A stretch of DNA of 64,000 nucleotides, from positions 25,274,646-25,338,645 of the forward strand of contig CM054140.1 of the NCBI GenBank assembly GCA_028751875.1, in the 5' to 3' direction. The notes beneath the pieces are model-generated. The model did no database searches and was not told the DNA's origin. It worked only from the letters and a program-made list of their open reading frames with translations. Made by a program: the position numbers and the translations under genes. Of the stretch, positions 34,846 through 49,293 are shown piece after piece. Each line of letters opens with the position of its first letter. Within the stretch, counting starts at the first letter, position 1. This DNA comes from Rapana venosa (Eukaryota > Mollusca > Gastropoda > Neogastropoda > Muricidae).

Positions 34846-37800
34846 AGATTTCATAGATGACCTATTTATTACTTATGACAATTCAAAATATTACTCAGAC
34901 AATTTCAGAAGAAAGTAAACATAAGTTACGTTGGATTCTAATAATGATGCTCTGCAAAATTTATCTGATAGTATTTGTTTGATTTCTGAAAAGTACCAAC
35001 AACAAAAATGTATAACAAACATAATGGTAACTGATCAGCAAATTCAGTTCTTACCATGATACATCTGCAAAATCTATCCGTTACTCTTTGTTTAGACAAA
35101 AGAAAAGAAACAAACTTGAGTACACAGAAAAATTATCAGCAAAAATAAGTACTACTACTATTAATAGGAATGAATCATCATACGATGAACAAAATTACCT
35201 TGTATCTTAGGTAAAGTTATCATAAAAACTGTCTCATTCAAGCTGGAATTTAAGATGTGATAATGATTTTTTTACAACAAATATTTAGAGTGTCAAATCT
35301 TATTGACACAAATACACTAGGATTCAGGAATTGAATGCACAACAGAGAACAAATTCAAATGTCTGTCTGGTCTGTCTTTCTCCCTCCCTCCCTCCCTCCC
35401 TCTCCCTCTCTCTCTCTCTCTCTAACACATACACACACACACTGCAGAAGCCATCAACAGACAGACAGACAGACAGACAGACACACACACACTGACAACT
35501 AAGTAGCACGAGTATATGGAAATGGTTGAGACTTGGAAAAGGATTTTTTTTTTTAAATAATACGATATAAAAACAGAAGAAGAAAAGAAGACAATAATGA
35601 ACACAAAAAACAGAACAGATCCAACAAAAAAGATCACTGGACATGTCATGTCATGCCTACAGACCGATTTTCCAAAAAAAAACAAAAAAACTCTCTAACA
35701 CACGATCTCTGGCACCCACACCAGGCCCATGCCCGTGACAACTTACGCATACTCCAGCTGCTTGACATTCCGAGTCGTCAGTTGGGTACATGCGAGAGAC
35801 AGGATCGCCCAGAATCTTGATCCCGTTGGGCGCCATCATGGTGTAGGCCTTGATGGCTTGCAGCCACCACCACACAGCGTCACGGCAGTTGTAGCGAGCG
35901 TTTTTGCCCTCGAACAGCAGGTTGGGGATGAGGCCATGGCGCAGGGTGCTGCCAAAAGCCAGGATCAGTCCCCTGCAGGCAACACAACACAACACAACCA
36001 CTCTGCATTCATGAAGGTTGGGAAGGACAGACAGTCACACACTTTGGGCTTCACTCCTCTTTTGCAGGCCTCTCCTACTACTTCTGTACTTCTCCCTTCC
36101 AATATAAAACAGTAACGAGAAAAAGAAAACCACCAATCAAAAATACAATACCATTAAACCTTCATCAAATAGAAAAAAATGTGCCAGATACTGGTTGAAA
36201 GCAAAAAAACAAAACAAAACCCAAAAAACCCAGCAAAGGTCTAAATTCAAATCTAACATTTTAAAATGCTACAAGATCAATTTTAATATTAACACCACAA
36301 GCTTTTCAAAACCTTCCACTCACCATTAAATAATATTAAAAAAATAATAATAATTTAAAAGCCCACTTGACTTGTGTATATGCAAGGATATCTGCCATGC
36401 ACACATCTTCTATCCAGCGCGCAAAAGTTTCCCCGTTTAGGCACAAATATAATTCTGCAGTAAAGTGTCTGCCTTCAGTAGTTTTAAGGACCTTGCTGTC
36501 TCAGCAACAGCAACAACTAAGCTACATTTATGCTGTCTCTGCGCAACCAAAGGAGGACAAAAGGAAAAGAATTGCTCTTGAAGCGACCAATTTTTCTGTT
36601 AGGGAGGAGAGACTACATTGCTCGGCGACTGACTCACTTGGCACAGTCGTATCTGCCAGTCACCAGCAGCATGCCCCGCAGGGCAATGAAGGTGTCTCGA
36701 CCCCAGCAGCGCCACACTCCCGCCGCAAAGTGAGGCAAACCTTCACACAGACAACACACAACACAGCTCACAACCAAGAAAACACATAGATATGCACATG
36801 CACTACCTCCTTAACATTTCACGGCATATTCCTTAAGTCAGAGTATGGCTGCCTTTAGGGTAGAAAAAGAACATCGTTGTATACAAAAATGAAAATTTGA
36901 AACCACCAACAAATTTGTTCACAGATGAAATACAAAGGTTTGCGGTGAATTTCAGAGCTTAGATGTATGCGCCTGCAGAGTCAAAAATCTGAATACACTA
37001 AAAGAGTAACGTTAAGCACAAGCACACACACACACACACGCACGCATGCACGCAACACACACACACGCAACACACGTGTACATTTTCTTTTTCCACCTTC
37101 TTTCCCAGTACAATTTTGACTTTCCTTTGTAAGCTATTTATCATTCCACATTTTCATGAATTCAGGAGAGCACTCTCATCCTCGCCAATCCATTTTTATC
37201 CTTTACTTTTCTTAATGTTTAAAATCCACAATAATTCATAACCTTCTTGCATAAGTCAAGTATCTAATGTACACAACCCATTCCCTACAAACTCACATCA
37301 CTGTATCTGCTGAATTTGTTATTCACTGGCAAGGACAAGACAATGTGAATATAGAAGGAAATTTACATTCAGTTCATGACAAACTTAACGGCCAACAGAG
37401 TTTGGGGGAGGGGAGAGGTGGACTGGTGTAAACAAAAACAAAAAAGTCAGAAAACATACTGACCTATGACAAAACACATAACAGCCTAACAAGTTTCCGT
37501 ACATGACATCCCATATGCAATGATGACATTAAGCTCCCCTATGCTGCTAGACACAGCAGCTGACAAGAAATGAACCGCCTACCTGCTGCCATTGACACAG
37601 GAGCCTCTTCCTCCTGGCCAGTCTGCATGTTCAGCTCTGTCCTCAGCCTGGGATTCAGCTTTGGTGACATGGGGGGCAGCTTGGCGGAGCGCACATAGCC
37701 ACAGAACTGTATGGAGCCCAGAGCCAGGGCCTGAACGAAGGTGGACCCGTCCTTCACAAAGCTGTCCACACACACACACACACAAACTTACATCAACCTT

Positions 37801-40800
37801 GTCTCTCCGAGAAGTGATAATACTGGCTGTGTGTGTAAGCCCTGACTGATTATACTTGGAAGAATATTCTTTAACTAACAAGGTAATAAATAAAAGCGGT
37901 AACCATTTGTTGGTTGATGTTAGTATAACACAAAATACTATACTTTTATACTAATATACTTTTATACAAAGATCACGGTTAAAGTTCCACAACCTAAATA
38001 TGTACAGACCTAGGCATTTCTGAACATACTAAAATTAGAACAACAAGCCTACTGACTTCTAAAAAATACTACAAGAGGAACAGCAATCTACATAAACTGA
38101 GAACATGCCAAAATTATGCAGAATGATACACAAGTGCTGCACTTAAAACCAAAAGTATTCCCCAGCTATACTCTACTTCCACACAGCCATACACTTATTC
38201 TCAACAAAGTTTGGTGGTTGTTTTTTGTCAACAGGCCACCTTGATGAAACAAACTTCCAGTGTCAAGGTTCACCCAAAACACTGAACATACGCCTGCCTT
38301 GACAACTTCCAAATCTTCCATGGAAAACAATGTGAATGACAGACTATAAGATGAGTACAAGAACATATGTGGCTCAGACTTCATCAGCATCACCACCACC
38401 ACCACCACCACCACCACCACCAGCAACAGTCCCTTGACCAAAATGGTCATCAGGGCTCAAAGTTCATGTGAAGATAAACATTTGACTGGCCACTGAGCAT
38501 GGTTCAGACTGCCAAGTGATCTTGATCACAATGAGTATAAGGGTATAAGGGAAGACTTGTCAAAGTAGTGCTGTTAGCAAAGAGAGAGAGTGTACAACTG
38601 CTGACTTACTCCGAGTACTGCTGCAGAGCCATCTCCCTCAGGACAATGTACGCTCCTGTCAGCACAGCATCAAAGTAGCAGGGCACCAGATAGCGTGGCA
38701 ACTTCTTCAGCTCATTAAACATCCCATCAAACCAGTTCCCAAGCTGCAACAGCATTGCAGAATTTCAATTTTAAAAAAAAAACGTTACATACAACACACT
38801 TGTTACACTACATACCACTAAGTACACACACATACACACAAAGCTTAATGGCACGAAATGAGTTGGGTTGTTTTTTTTTTGGGGGGGGGGGGGACTGGAA
38901 AAAAAGGAAATTAACTACAACTGGCAAACTAACGCTAAGAGAGATGAGCCAAAAATGGCCATGTTAACATAAAACCAGTCAGGGGCTGGACAGAACAGTA
39001 GGGAAAAAAAAGGGGGGAGGGGATCAAACACAGAAAGCGAAAGGAATAAAGGAGAAACAAGAGAAAGGTGTTCAAACCAAAATAATACCACAGGCTTTAC
39101 GCCTAACAGTTTGGGGCTACCAAAAAGAGCTGACAGTATGTACAGCAGGGTTTAAAACAAAAACAACCCATGCTTTTCCTCAGCTGCACAAGCAACAAGA
39201 GTGAAGTGACCACTACTACATTGTGGGCAGTGACATCACTAGCTTTTTGCTAGTGTTTTTTTTGGGGGGGCCCCGCCTCTACAGCTTTCATAGCATGGTT
39301 CACATCAACAGCCAAGTGGAGGTGCACTTGTGCAACAAGGAAATTCGTGTCATTAAAATGTCATTTGAAACTGAATCTGTGTAAAGAGGGTCTCATTTTC
39401 AATATCCAAGTCTTTCAAACACTGTCCATAGCTCGCTCTCTCATTTACATTTTACAAAAGCTATAAATGAACTCCAATGAACTCAGCAGGCATAAAAATA
39501 ACATTTTGAGCAATATTGAGGACAAAAGGGAGGGGGTGGGAGGTTGAGGAAAGGGAAAGGGTGGGGAAGTGAATATAGTTGTTATTTTCATGGAGAAAGA
39601 TGATACAACACACAACAAAACTCAACACAGCATACTTTTATGACCAGTGATGGAACATGGTGTGTTAACACTGATCGTACACATGACACAACAGCTTCAG
39701 TAACCCGAGTCCAATCAACAGCAAAGGAAAGCTGACAAAACACTGCTCACTAGCTGAACATCCTGCCTACACGTTAAAAACCATTCTGCTTTATGGAAGA
39801 GTAGGCCATTGTGTGCCAGTGGGAATGAATGACAACATTTACAAAACTGCATACTCACAGGGACTATATGTAAAATAAAAGCACATGAGTGCTTATTCCA
39901 TTATCCTCGAAATAAAAGAACGATAATAACAAAAAATAATAATAACCAACAAACAATCGGGCAGGACAGCTCAGTGGTCAGAGCACTCGCTTTCCCCAGC
40001 CAAGGTTAAGCAGCATCGAGCGTGGTTACCACTTTGGATGGGTGACCGTTTGCACGCCTTGGCTTCAGTACAGTCCCCCCAGTTCACCCAGCTGTGCTGT
40101 AAATGGGTACCTGCCTCTTTAGGGTCAGGGAAGGTAAAGCAGCGAGGGAGAGGAGATGGGCGCCGCATTCAATATGCTCGCCCTTTGAGAAGTGAGGTCT
40201 TTGATGCCTCGCTCCCCTACGACCGCACAGATTATGGAACACCTTTACCTTTTACAACACAGTGGTCTTCCTCTAAAAAGTCTGACAACCAAAATGTGCC
40301 AAAGATGGCACTGACAGCCAAAACAAGGCAAAAGCAAAACAGACGCACATAAGCAGCAGCGTCTCACAAGCCCATTTCCAAGCCATAAATTTGGAATGCC
40401 TTCAGTGTTTTCTTCCTTCTTTCTCTACTTGCTTCGCTTGCTTATCCAGCTCTTGTTGTATATTGTCGACAACAACAAAATCAAACAAACAAACAAAAAA
40501 CCCAACAAAAAACAACCCCACATGGTTGATTCAGCCAGGATCATACCAATGTTATGCCTATTTGCATAGGCAAGAAATGTGTGTGCACACACACATATAT
40601 TGTGCACACAACACACACACAAGTTTTCTTCCAGAACTTAAAAAATCATTAAAAAGAAAAAAAGAAAGAAAGGTTCCACGAAGACAGCCTTACATCAACA
40701 GTGTTGCCCACAACTTTGAGTCGGTTGGAGATGTAGTCCATGAGCCAGTCTCCGTCTCGCAGATTATTGCACAGTGGGTGGCCCAGGTTGTTGCCAGGAC

Positions 40801-41865
40801 GCAGCTCTCCCATCACAGACAGCACCCCTGCCATCACACACACCACAGTACAACAGCACTGTCAGTCCTTCCCACCCTCACTCTCTCTCTCTCTACCTGC
40901 CTTACCAACTGGTAAGGGGACAATGACAACAGGCAACTTTTTCTCACCCCTGCCTACCCTTTGAACATCTCTTCAATAGTTTTCCATCCTCAAAATGCCG
41001 ATTTTCAGTAGTTTGGGGACTTTTCTCAGTAGTATCTGAGTCACTTTTTTATAAACTTGATAAAAAACACACACTCACACACACGCACACACTCTCTCTC
41101 TCCCCCTCCCTCACTCACTCCCTCTCCTTCTTTCTTTCTTTCACACACACAGAGCCATGCAATCAGTCACTACAATTCTTAAAACACACACACACCACCA
41201 AAACAACCCCACCGGTCTTCATTACATTTTTGGAGAAGTTTTTTTTCTGTTTCATCAGTCTTGTCATACATGTTAGTGACTTGTTTTGAAATCAACACCA
41301 AGCTACATTTCAGAATACAACCAAAGTCATCACTGCGAAAGACCGCCATTGGACAAAAAACCAAAAGTTAATCACTGTTCAGTTTTTTTTTAATAATTTT
41401 TTTTTTTAAATCAACAGATGTCTAGCCATTTTTACAGGTGTGGTTTATAAATCGCCGACACGCAGACCCACCTCTCAGGCCAGAGTAGCAGAGGTTGCCA
41501 TGGTTGGGGATGTGGTAGGTGGAGAAACCAAAGTTGTCGTCCCTTTCCTCTTGGTCCACCCGGTACATCACACGGTTCAGGTCCCCCAGGCTCAGCTGAC
41601 TGACCACGGCCCGGAAGTTGGAGGTGTCCCAGGTGTCATCAAAGGTCACATTGCCGCTGTAGGAGCGCATCATGTAGCCAAACTGGCCCATGCCTCTGCG
41701 CAGGCTCAGTGTGGCCGCTTTGGCCTCGTCCGTCAGGGAGGTTCTGTAACAAGCACCACAGACTGCACTCCGTGTCAAGGGGTCTGAAGCATCCAATTAA
41801 ATCTGACGTCCCTGGCCTTCACCACACCATCAAAACACCACCAGATGTATTATACAGGCAGGAAA

Positions 41866-41904
<39 letters not shown>

Positions 41905-42710
41905 ATATATATATATAGCTCAAAGCATAAAATTAGCATTCACACTTTGTTTACTACTACCATTAATCTGGAACATTGTTGACTATTGCCTATCTACAAC
42001 CTACCTTATACTTTACACAACAGTTATTACGAGAGAATGATTTCTTTTATTCATTGCTTACTGGATTAACTGTTGATACATTACAAACCAAAAAATGTAC
42101 TGGTCAAAGAAAAAAGTTCACAATAAAAAAGCATCATTAAAGTCCGAAAATACACGACTACACCAGATTCAGCTAATAAATGTTAACAAACACGTCTTAA
42201 AACAAAAAAATTGTTATTTTAAAATGTCTTTAAAAAAAAATAAAAAAGGGGGGTGGCCAAATGAATGAACACTAGAGAAGAGCAACTGTCCAGCATGTAC
42301 CACTTCCAGACTTGTGCAAAAGCCGTTGACACACTGACCTCAAAGCTAATAAAGAAAAAACCACAAACTCCCTCACCTTTTCTTACTAAAACAAAACAAA
42401 CAATAAAACAGGCCTAAAACAACAAAAACACTCCCCCCCTACTCCTACCAAAAACTTTTGGGAAAATTATAACCACAATATATATATATATATATATATA
42501 TACATCACACAAAGTGAAAGAAGAACCACCAACATATATATATAGATGTTCCCCAATATTTCAGCTTTAGCTTTCCTCGGTTGGGGGGGGGTATTATAAT
42601 GACGTGATGGAATGACATCAACCTCAATTATATGTCATTGTGAAACTTTATTATGACATCGCAAATTTAGCTTCATACTGAGACCATGTTAGACAGACAG
42701 ACAGACAGAC

Positions 42711-42783
<73 letters not shown>

Positions 42784-45700
42784 GAGAGGGAGAGAGAGAG
42801 TTGATAGTTCTGCAGGCAAAAAAAGATCAGAAGGAGCTGATGCTGATATCCACTGCTGGTACAAATTAACCTTCAACACTGTCAGCACCGTCATTACCCC
42901 TGCTGTCACTATGGTGTTAGAACTTTCTAACTACAGCAAGCAATACAAGCACACACACACACTCACACACACACTCACAAGCATGCAAACACACACACAC
43001 ACACAAGTATGCACACACAAGCATGCACACACACACACTCTCTCTCTCTCTCTCTCCCCCTCTCTCACACACACACACATATTCACACACACAAACACAC
43101 ACAAAACACATACAACACAAACACACACACACAAAACACCAACAACAAAACAAACACATACAAACACACACACACATACACACACAAAACACACACACAC
43201 ACAACAACAAAACAACAACACACACACCACAAACACAACACATACAAACACACACAAAACACATACAAACACACACACACACAACACCACTACAAACACA
43301 CACACAACACACACACACAAACACAAACAAACAAACCACAAACAACACACAAAACCACAACAACACAACAAACAACACAACAAACACAACACACACAACA
43401 CACACAACAAACACACAACACAACACACACAAACACAAACACACACACACACAACACAAACACACAAACATACAAACACACACACACACACACAACAACA
43501 CAAACACACACACAAACACACACACACACACATATACCCACACACACAAACTTCTACCCACGCACTTGAAGGCGACAACCGTGCCGGCAGTAAAGTTCTT
43601 GAAGCAGATCTCCCGCTGGCCGTTGCTGTCCAGGATGTTTTCACGGCAGAAGTGGCTGGCGCTGACGGGGATCTTTTCTCGCAGGTCCAGGTAGTAGTTT
43701 GGCAGACCGTTGATGTAATTGTCGCTTCTCCTGTATTCCCATTCCGGGTGTGGCTTCAACTTGCCTTCAAACAGCACCTCGTCCACCACCCCTGTTGCCA
43801 GCAAAAAAAATGGCAATGAAAACTTGGGGCAAGCATGTTTCATCAACATGATCATTATATTATACCTGTCCTCTTGACAACATAAACACCAAAAAAAACC
43901 AACAACCAAACAACCCACCCCCTCCCCTCCCCTCCCCTCCCCCCCAGGTCGCACAAAAAACCAAAGACACTTCTGTTCATAGACAAGGACGCCCGTTTTC
44001 AAACTGTGAGACTAATCGTTGCTATTACAAGAGGGAATCAGTTTTTATCCCCCAAAATTCAGTAGTTTGGTTATAAATCTGAGGGCACGTGTATTTTGCT
44101 CAAAATTGTTTTGCAGCCCGGCTACCTTCATGGTGAGCAAAAATGGTCGCAGACGCAAAAATCTCACCATCGGTGAAGCTCAGAGCTCTAGCTGAGGAAC
44201 AAAAACAAAAAAATCAGGGAGGAAAATAAACACCCACCCACTTACCCCCCATCACCACCAAACACTTTCAAATCACTGCTAAAGATCAAAACCTTGCTGG
44301 CGGCTGTGTCAGATTCTTACCTTGCACTTTGACGGGGCGGAAGGTGTACTCCTGATCGGGGTTGGCAGGGTGCTGGAAGGCGGTGCCGGCCACCAGGATG
44401 ATAGACTGGTGATTGAGGGGGTTGTGGCGCGTCACGGCCGTCACCTCATGGGCCAGCTGATCCACAAACACCTGCCCAACAACACCTCTATAGGAGCACA
44501 GCCTGAGCTGGGTGTCTGATGTCATGACGACTTGGTGGGGGGGGAGGAGAGAGGGAGGAGGACAGGCTTCAAAAACATGACCATCATCACCCGACGAGTC
44601 AAAGTTTCAAGCCATGTTGGTTCGAAGATGCCACAAGAAATCATCCAAACCAAGTGAAAATAGCCAAGGGGTCTGGGCACCATGTACCACTGTGAGCTGC
44701 TTCGTACATTCACACTATGTGGTGTGTGTGTGCGCGCGCGCACGCGTGCGTGTACGTGCTTGTGAGTGCGTGCGCACACTTGAGTGTGACTGAGAGAATA
44801 GTCGGGATGACAGAAAGAAAAAGAGAAAGAGGGATGAAGAAGGAGAAAGACAGACAAGAGAGACTTATCTTCATCTTTTTGACTTAACCAGGACCAGTTT
44901 CACACACCACCTAGAACCTTTCTTCTCATAAAAACCATAATAATACGCCTGAAACTGCCAACAACAACACCTCTGGCATCACACACATGTGCAAATCTAT
45001 CACCTTTCAGCACAGTTTCTCTAATCCCTCTCCGTGTGACAAATGACAAGGCACATACAGGTATGTGTCCCTGTTCTTCATTTTGAAAACTATGTTCTTG
45101 AGGCAACCATTTCATTTCATATTTAGAGCCCTACTGACCACAACGGCCACATCCAGGCGATGACCCTGTTCAATTCCCCTACACTGAAAAAACCCCACAG
45201 ATACTGATCCTCTCAAACATCAAACAACCTCAACCTGAACAAAACAGAACACACATTACATGACATACTACCCTCATGATTCTATCTTTCAAGCAAACTA
45301 AAACAGGCTGTGCTGCAGACACCAGCCACTCTGTTTTAATTTACCATCCCCAGATTACAAAACATACAAAACACTTTAAAAAATAAATCAATCAAAAAGA
45401 CATGAAGTGCCATATTAGAAAACAATGCAGCAGAATTAACATCCTGAGCCCATCCCAGTACTTACAATTTCACTATCTGGTCACCAGAACAAAGTAGTGC
45501 AGACAAAGAGTTATATCCTGTGTGCAACTGAGAAAACCATTGTCAGACTCGTTTGGGAAAGAAAAAAAAAGGCACCACAATGGACTGGCAAGGCAGATAA
45601 TACAAGAACAAGGACAGAAAGATTACAACAACAACAAAAAAGGAGAAAGGTATGAAAGGGAATATTTCTAGTACACAACTTCCAGAAGGGCTCGTCTAAT

Positions 45701-47690
45701 ATCACTTGGAGTGAACAGACGTAAAATTGAAGACAGCACCAACAACAAGGTGGGGATGTATCATTCCCACTGAAAGACCTACTACTCCTGCCCATGACTT
45801 ACCTCAGTGAAGCCTGCAGTGGCCATCTCGTAGTGCAGGTTATTCAGCACTTTCTTGCCATTGGTGATCCCCACTGACAGGTTGACGTATTCTTCTGACG
45901 AATCAGCATTCTTCCCCCATGATGGGTACAGTCGCTTCTCATCCACCACGTGGATCTGTTCAGAAATCAGTTCTTATTTCACGCACACAGTAGTCTGCAT
46001 CATTCCCTTGGATAGGGCAATAGCCAATGAAATATCTAACACATGCATCAATAAAACAGAGCTGTATGTACATGACTGTGTGATTAACACTCTGAACTGA
46101 CCTGCCCAACTTCCCTTATTCAAAGAAAACTGCCTCTTTCTTTTCTAAACGGGTAAGAGTCCCATTCTGGTTCACCCCCTGATAGGGACCAGGGGTAGGG
46201 GGGGTTGAACTTGAATGTCCTGAGTGTATGTCTCGACTTGCATACTGAATATGTCACATGGCTGTTCAAAAACATGCAAGTTTAGAGTATGTGCAAATCC
46301 CAAAACACAAGCATACTGTGGTCTAGCAACATATCCTACACTCACTACATGGAAAAATCAAAATCTCAGAAAATATACACCTAATAATGCATCTTCACTG
46401 TTTTCTACACTACTAAGCTAATGCTGAGCACTTCATATCACATCAGAAAAATTATCCTAAAAAAAATTTTAAAACCCCAAAACCCAGCACAGAAAGCACA
46501 AGCCTGGCAGGACCAGCAGAGAGGACAACAAGAAGCTGCTGAAGCAGCCAACACCTACATGATGTGGCACCAGTTGATCGTAACCTCGATTGCTGCCAAC
46601 AGCACAGTTGGCCATGGCCACCAAACCAGCTGTTGGCCACAGGTCATACACAGAGCGTTTCTGAAACAATAGGAATCACATCTACAGTTTCATTTCACAA
46701 AACATTTGAAAATCTGTTGGTGGCCACTGTCTAACTTGTGATGCCTTCTTAATATAAAAAACAACAACCCCAAAACAAACAAACAACAACAAAACAGCAC
46801 AACAGCAAAAACCATCTTCTTTCTGGAGACAAACCAGTCTAGCTACCAAAAATATGTCCCTCAAGCATGTCACTCTTTCATCCTTGCTTTGGAGTCACTG
46901 CAGTTCAAACAATTCTTTCTGCCAGACCTGCCTTGCAAATTTCAGGTTCTGGTTGAGCAACCTTCAGGCTTCCTAAATGGGATGAGCTTCAACTTTACCG
47001 TGACACACTTCTAAAAAAAAACAACCCAAAAACCCAACCAAACAAAAAAAAATCAACCCTAGTTCTGTCTTCATGCATGTAGACATCAATAACAATTCTG
47101 TGGCCTATCAAAACTGACATCATGAGGTGATATGATATCAGAAAAAGAGAAAAAAGGCTATTAAAAATAAATAAATAAATAAAACTTTAAAAATGTTATC
47201 AAACGCACAAAAAAGTTCGTCTCTGTGTGAACATTCAGAAAGTAAAAGGCATGGGTGATCAATATCATCTGAACAATAACCCAAACAAATTCCCCGCTTT
47301 AAAGACTGACAACCAACCATTTGAAATACACAACTTTGTGGCCCAAATACAAGGACACTAGGCCAACCTGTGAACATGCAGACCCAAGCTGCCCCTGAGG
47401 GAAGAAAGAACAGTAGTACTCTGTTTGCAGCACAAGCCTACCTCGACAGGAGACGGATTGTCATGGGTCTGGTCGTAGAAGAGGGCGTGGGCAACGGTGC
47501 GCACCAAGGGTCGCACTCTGGGCTGGGCAAAGGAGCCCACGGGGAGGCCCCCGTAGCGGTGCACCAGACGGCCTTCTTCATGGGCGTCGTTAGCCGTCAT
47601 GGCCTCTGCAGCAGCACAACACACTCAACACTCAGCAACTCCTCCACCACAAAAATCATAAATGCAAGCAAAAACAACATTCTCAGCTTC

Positions 47691-47771
<81 letters not shown>

Positions 47772-49223
47772 GTGTGCATGAGTGTGAGTGTGTGTGTTTT
47801 CTTCAGTTTTACACTTATATCTGGTAGCTAAAAGACAAAACGTCTTTCCTGAAGCTTGTCACCTCCACTTATCCGTAAACTTCAAGTAGTACTTTTCAGC
47901 AATTCACAGGTCTACACTGAGGTCTCTCCTGGCTGAACCATTTTTTCTACATCAATGTTAATTGTGCGTAGTGAAACCTGTTCAGACACATTTAACTGAC
48001 AACCCCCCCCCCCCCACCCCTTCAAGACTGCCTCCTATGCACACACAGCTGGTCTTACCTCTGATCAGAGAATTGATGCCCAGCTTGTTGATGAACAGAT
48101 TGTCCAGGCCCTCGTTGCCAGTGAAAAGTTCAGCTATCACATACATGTTTGGTCGTACCGTGCGGGCTGCATCGATCATGTACTGAAACATTTATCGTCA
48201 CATTTTAACACATAAATCACTCTAACCACACTTTAAAAAATATTTTTAAAAAGGTGCAGGGCATGTTTATTTCTATAACTAGCACCTACATAAGGAACCT
48301 AGGCATGGCTGGGGCAGAGAGATCAAAATGAGTAGGGTGGGAACAGCAGGACAGAAACATCACAGAAGATGAGGTAGCAACAACAAGAAGAAGAAGAACT
48401 GACACCCAAAAAATTGTAAAACAAAACTGGATTAAATTTTCAGAAAAAAAGAGCTCAAACAATGTCCCAGTTTAACAAATTCAACACTATTCATATTCCA
48501 TTTTCAGTTCTGATAATACACATACGTACTCTGCACTCATCTTGATGCGCTAGTATTTGAGTCAAAATGGAAAGCTTGTCATTTCCATACAAATTTTAAA
48601 GATGTTTCGTTTGATTCTGACTGTCTAACCTGAGCCACATGAATGGGGGTGCTGTGACAGTTGTCCAGGCGGATGGCATGGAAGATCTTGGCGGTGTCCT
48701 GCGTGTATTTCTTCATGTGAAGCCACAGATCTTCATTGTCCGAAGGCTTCTGGCCATAGCGCAGCTTCACACTGTCGCCCCATGCAATCAGCTCTCTCCG
48801 CAAGTACACATTCGACCCAGCTGCAGACAAAGGACTTAGACTAATTACAGGTTCTGACAACAGGGGTCTGTATTTGTTAGACAGATGTCTTTATTTCTTA
48901 GATTTTCTGTATGCCATTTTTCTCCTTGGTGAATCCAACTTTCTTTCTGAGTAGCTATGAAGTCACACCTGAGTGTGTGTGTGCGTGCGCGCGTGTATAT
49001 GTTTGTGTGTGTGAGTGTGTGTGTATGTCTGTGAGTGAGTGTGTGTGTCTGTGAGTGAGTGAGTGAGATGTGCGCGCGTCTGTGTGTGTGTATGTGTCTG
49101 TGAGTGAGTGTGTATGTGTGTAGTGTGTGTGAGTGTGTGTCTGTGAGTGAGTGTGTGTGTGTGTGTGCACACGCACGTGCATGCATGTGCATGTGTGTCT
49201 GTGAGCGAGTGAGTGAGTGTGTG

Positions 49224-49293
<70 letters not shown>

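Noticed and set aside
42686..44002. Frames of 186-377 codons (Thr/His-rich on +, Cys/Val-rich on -)
   Set aside because: CA/TG low-complexity translation. The only real coding part is AGL exon M (43566-43791, - strand).
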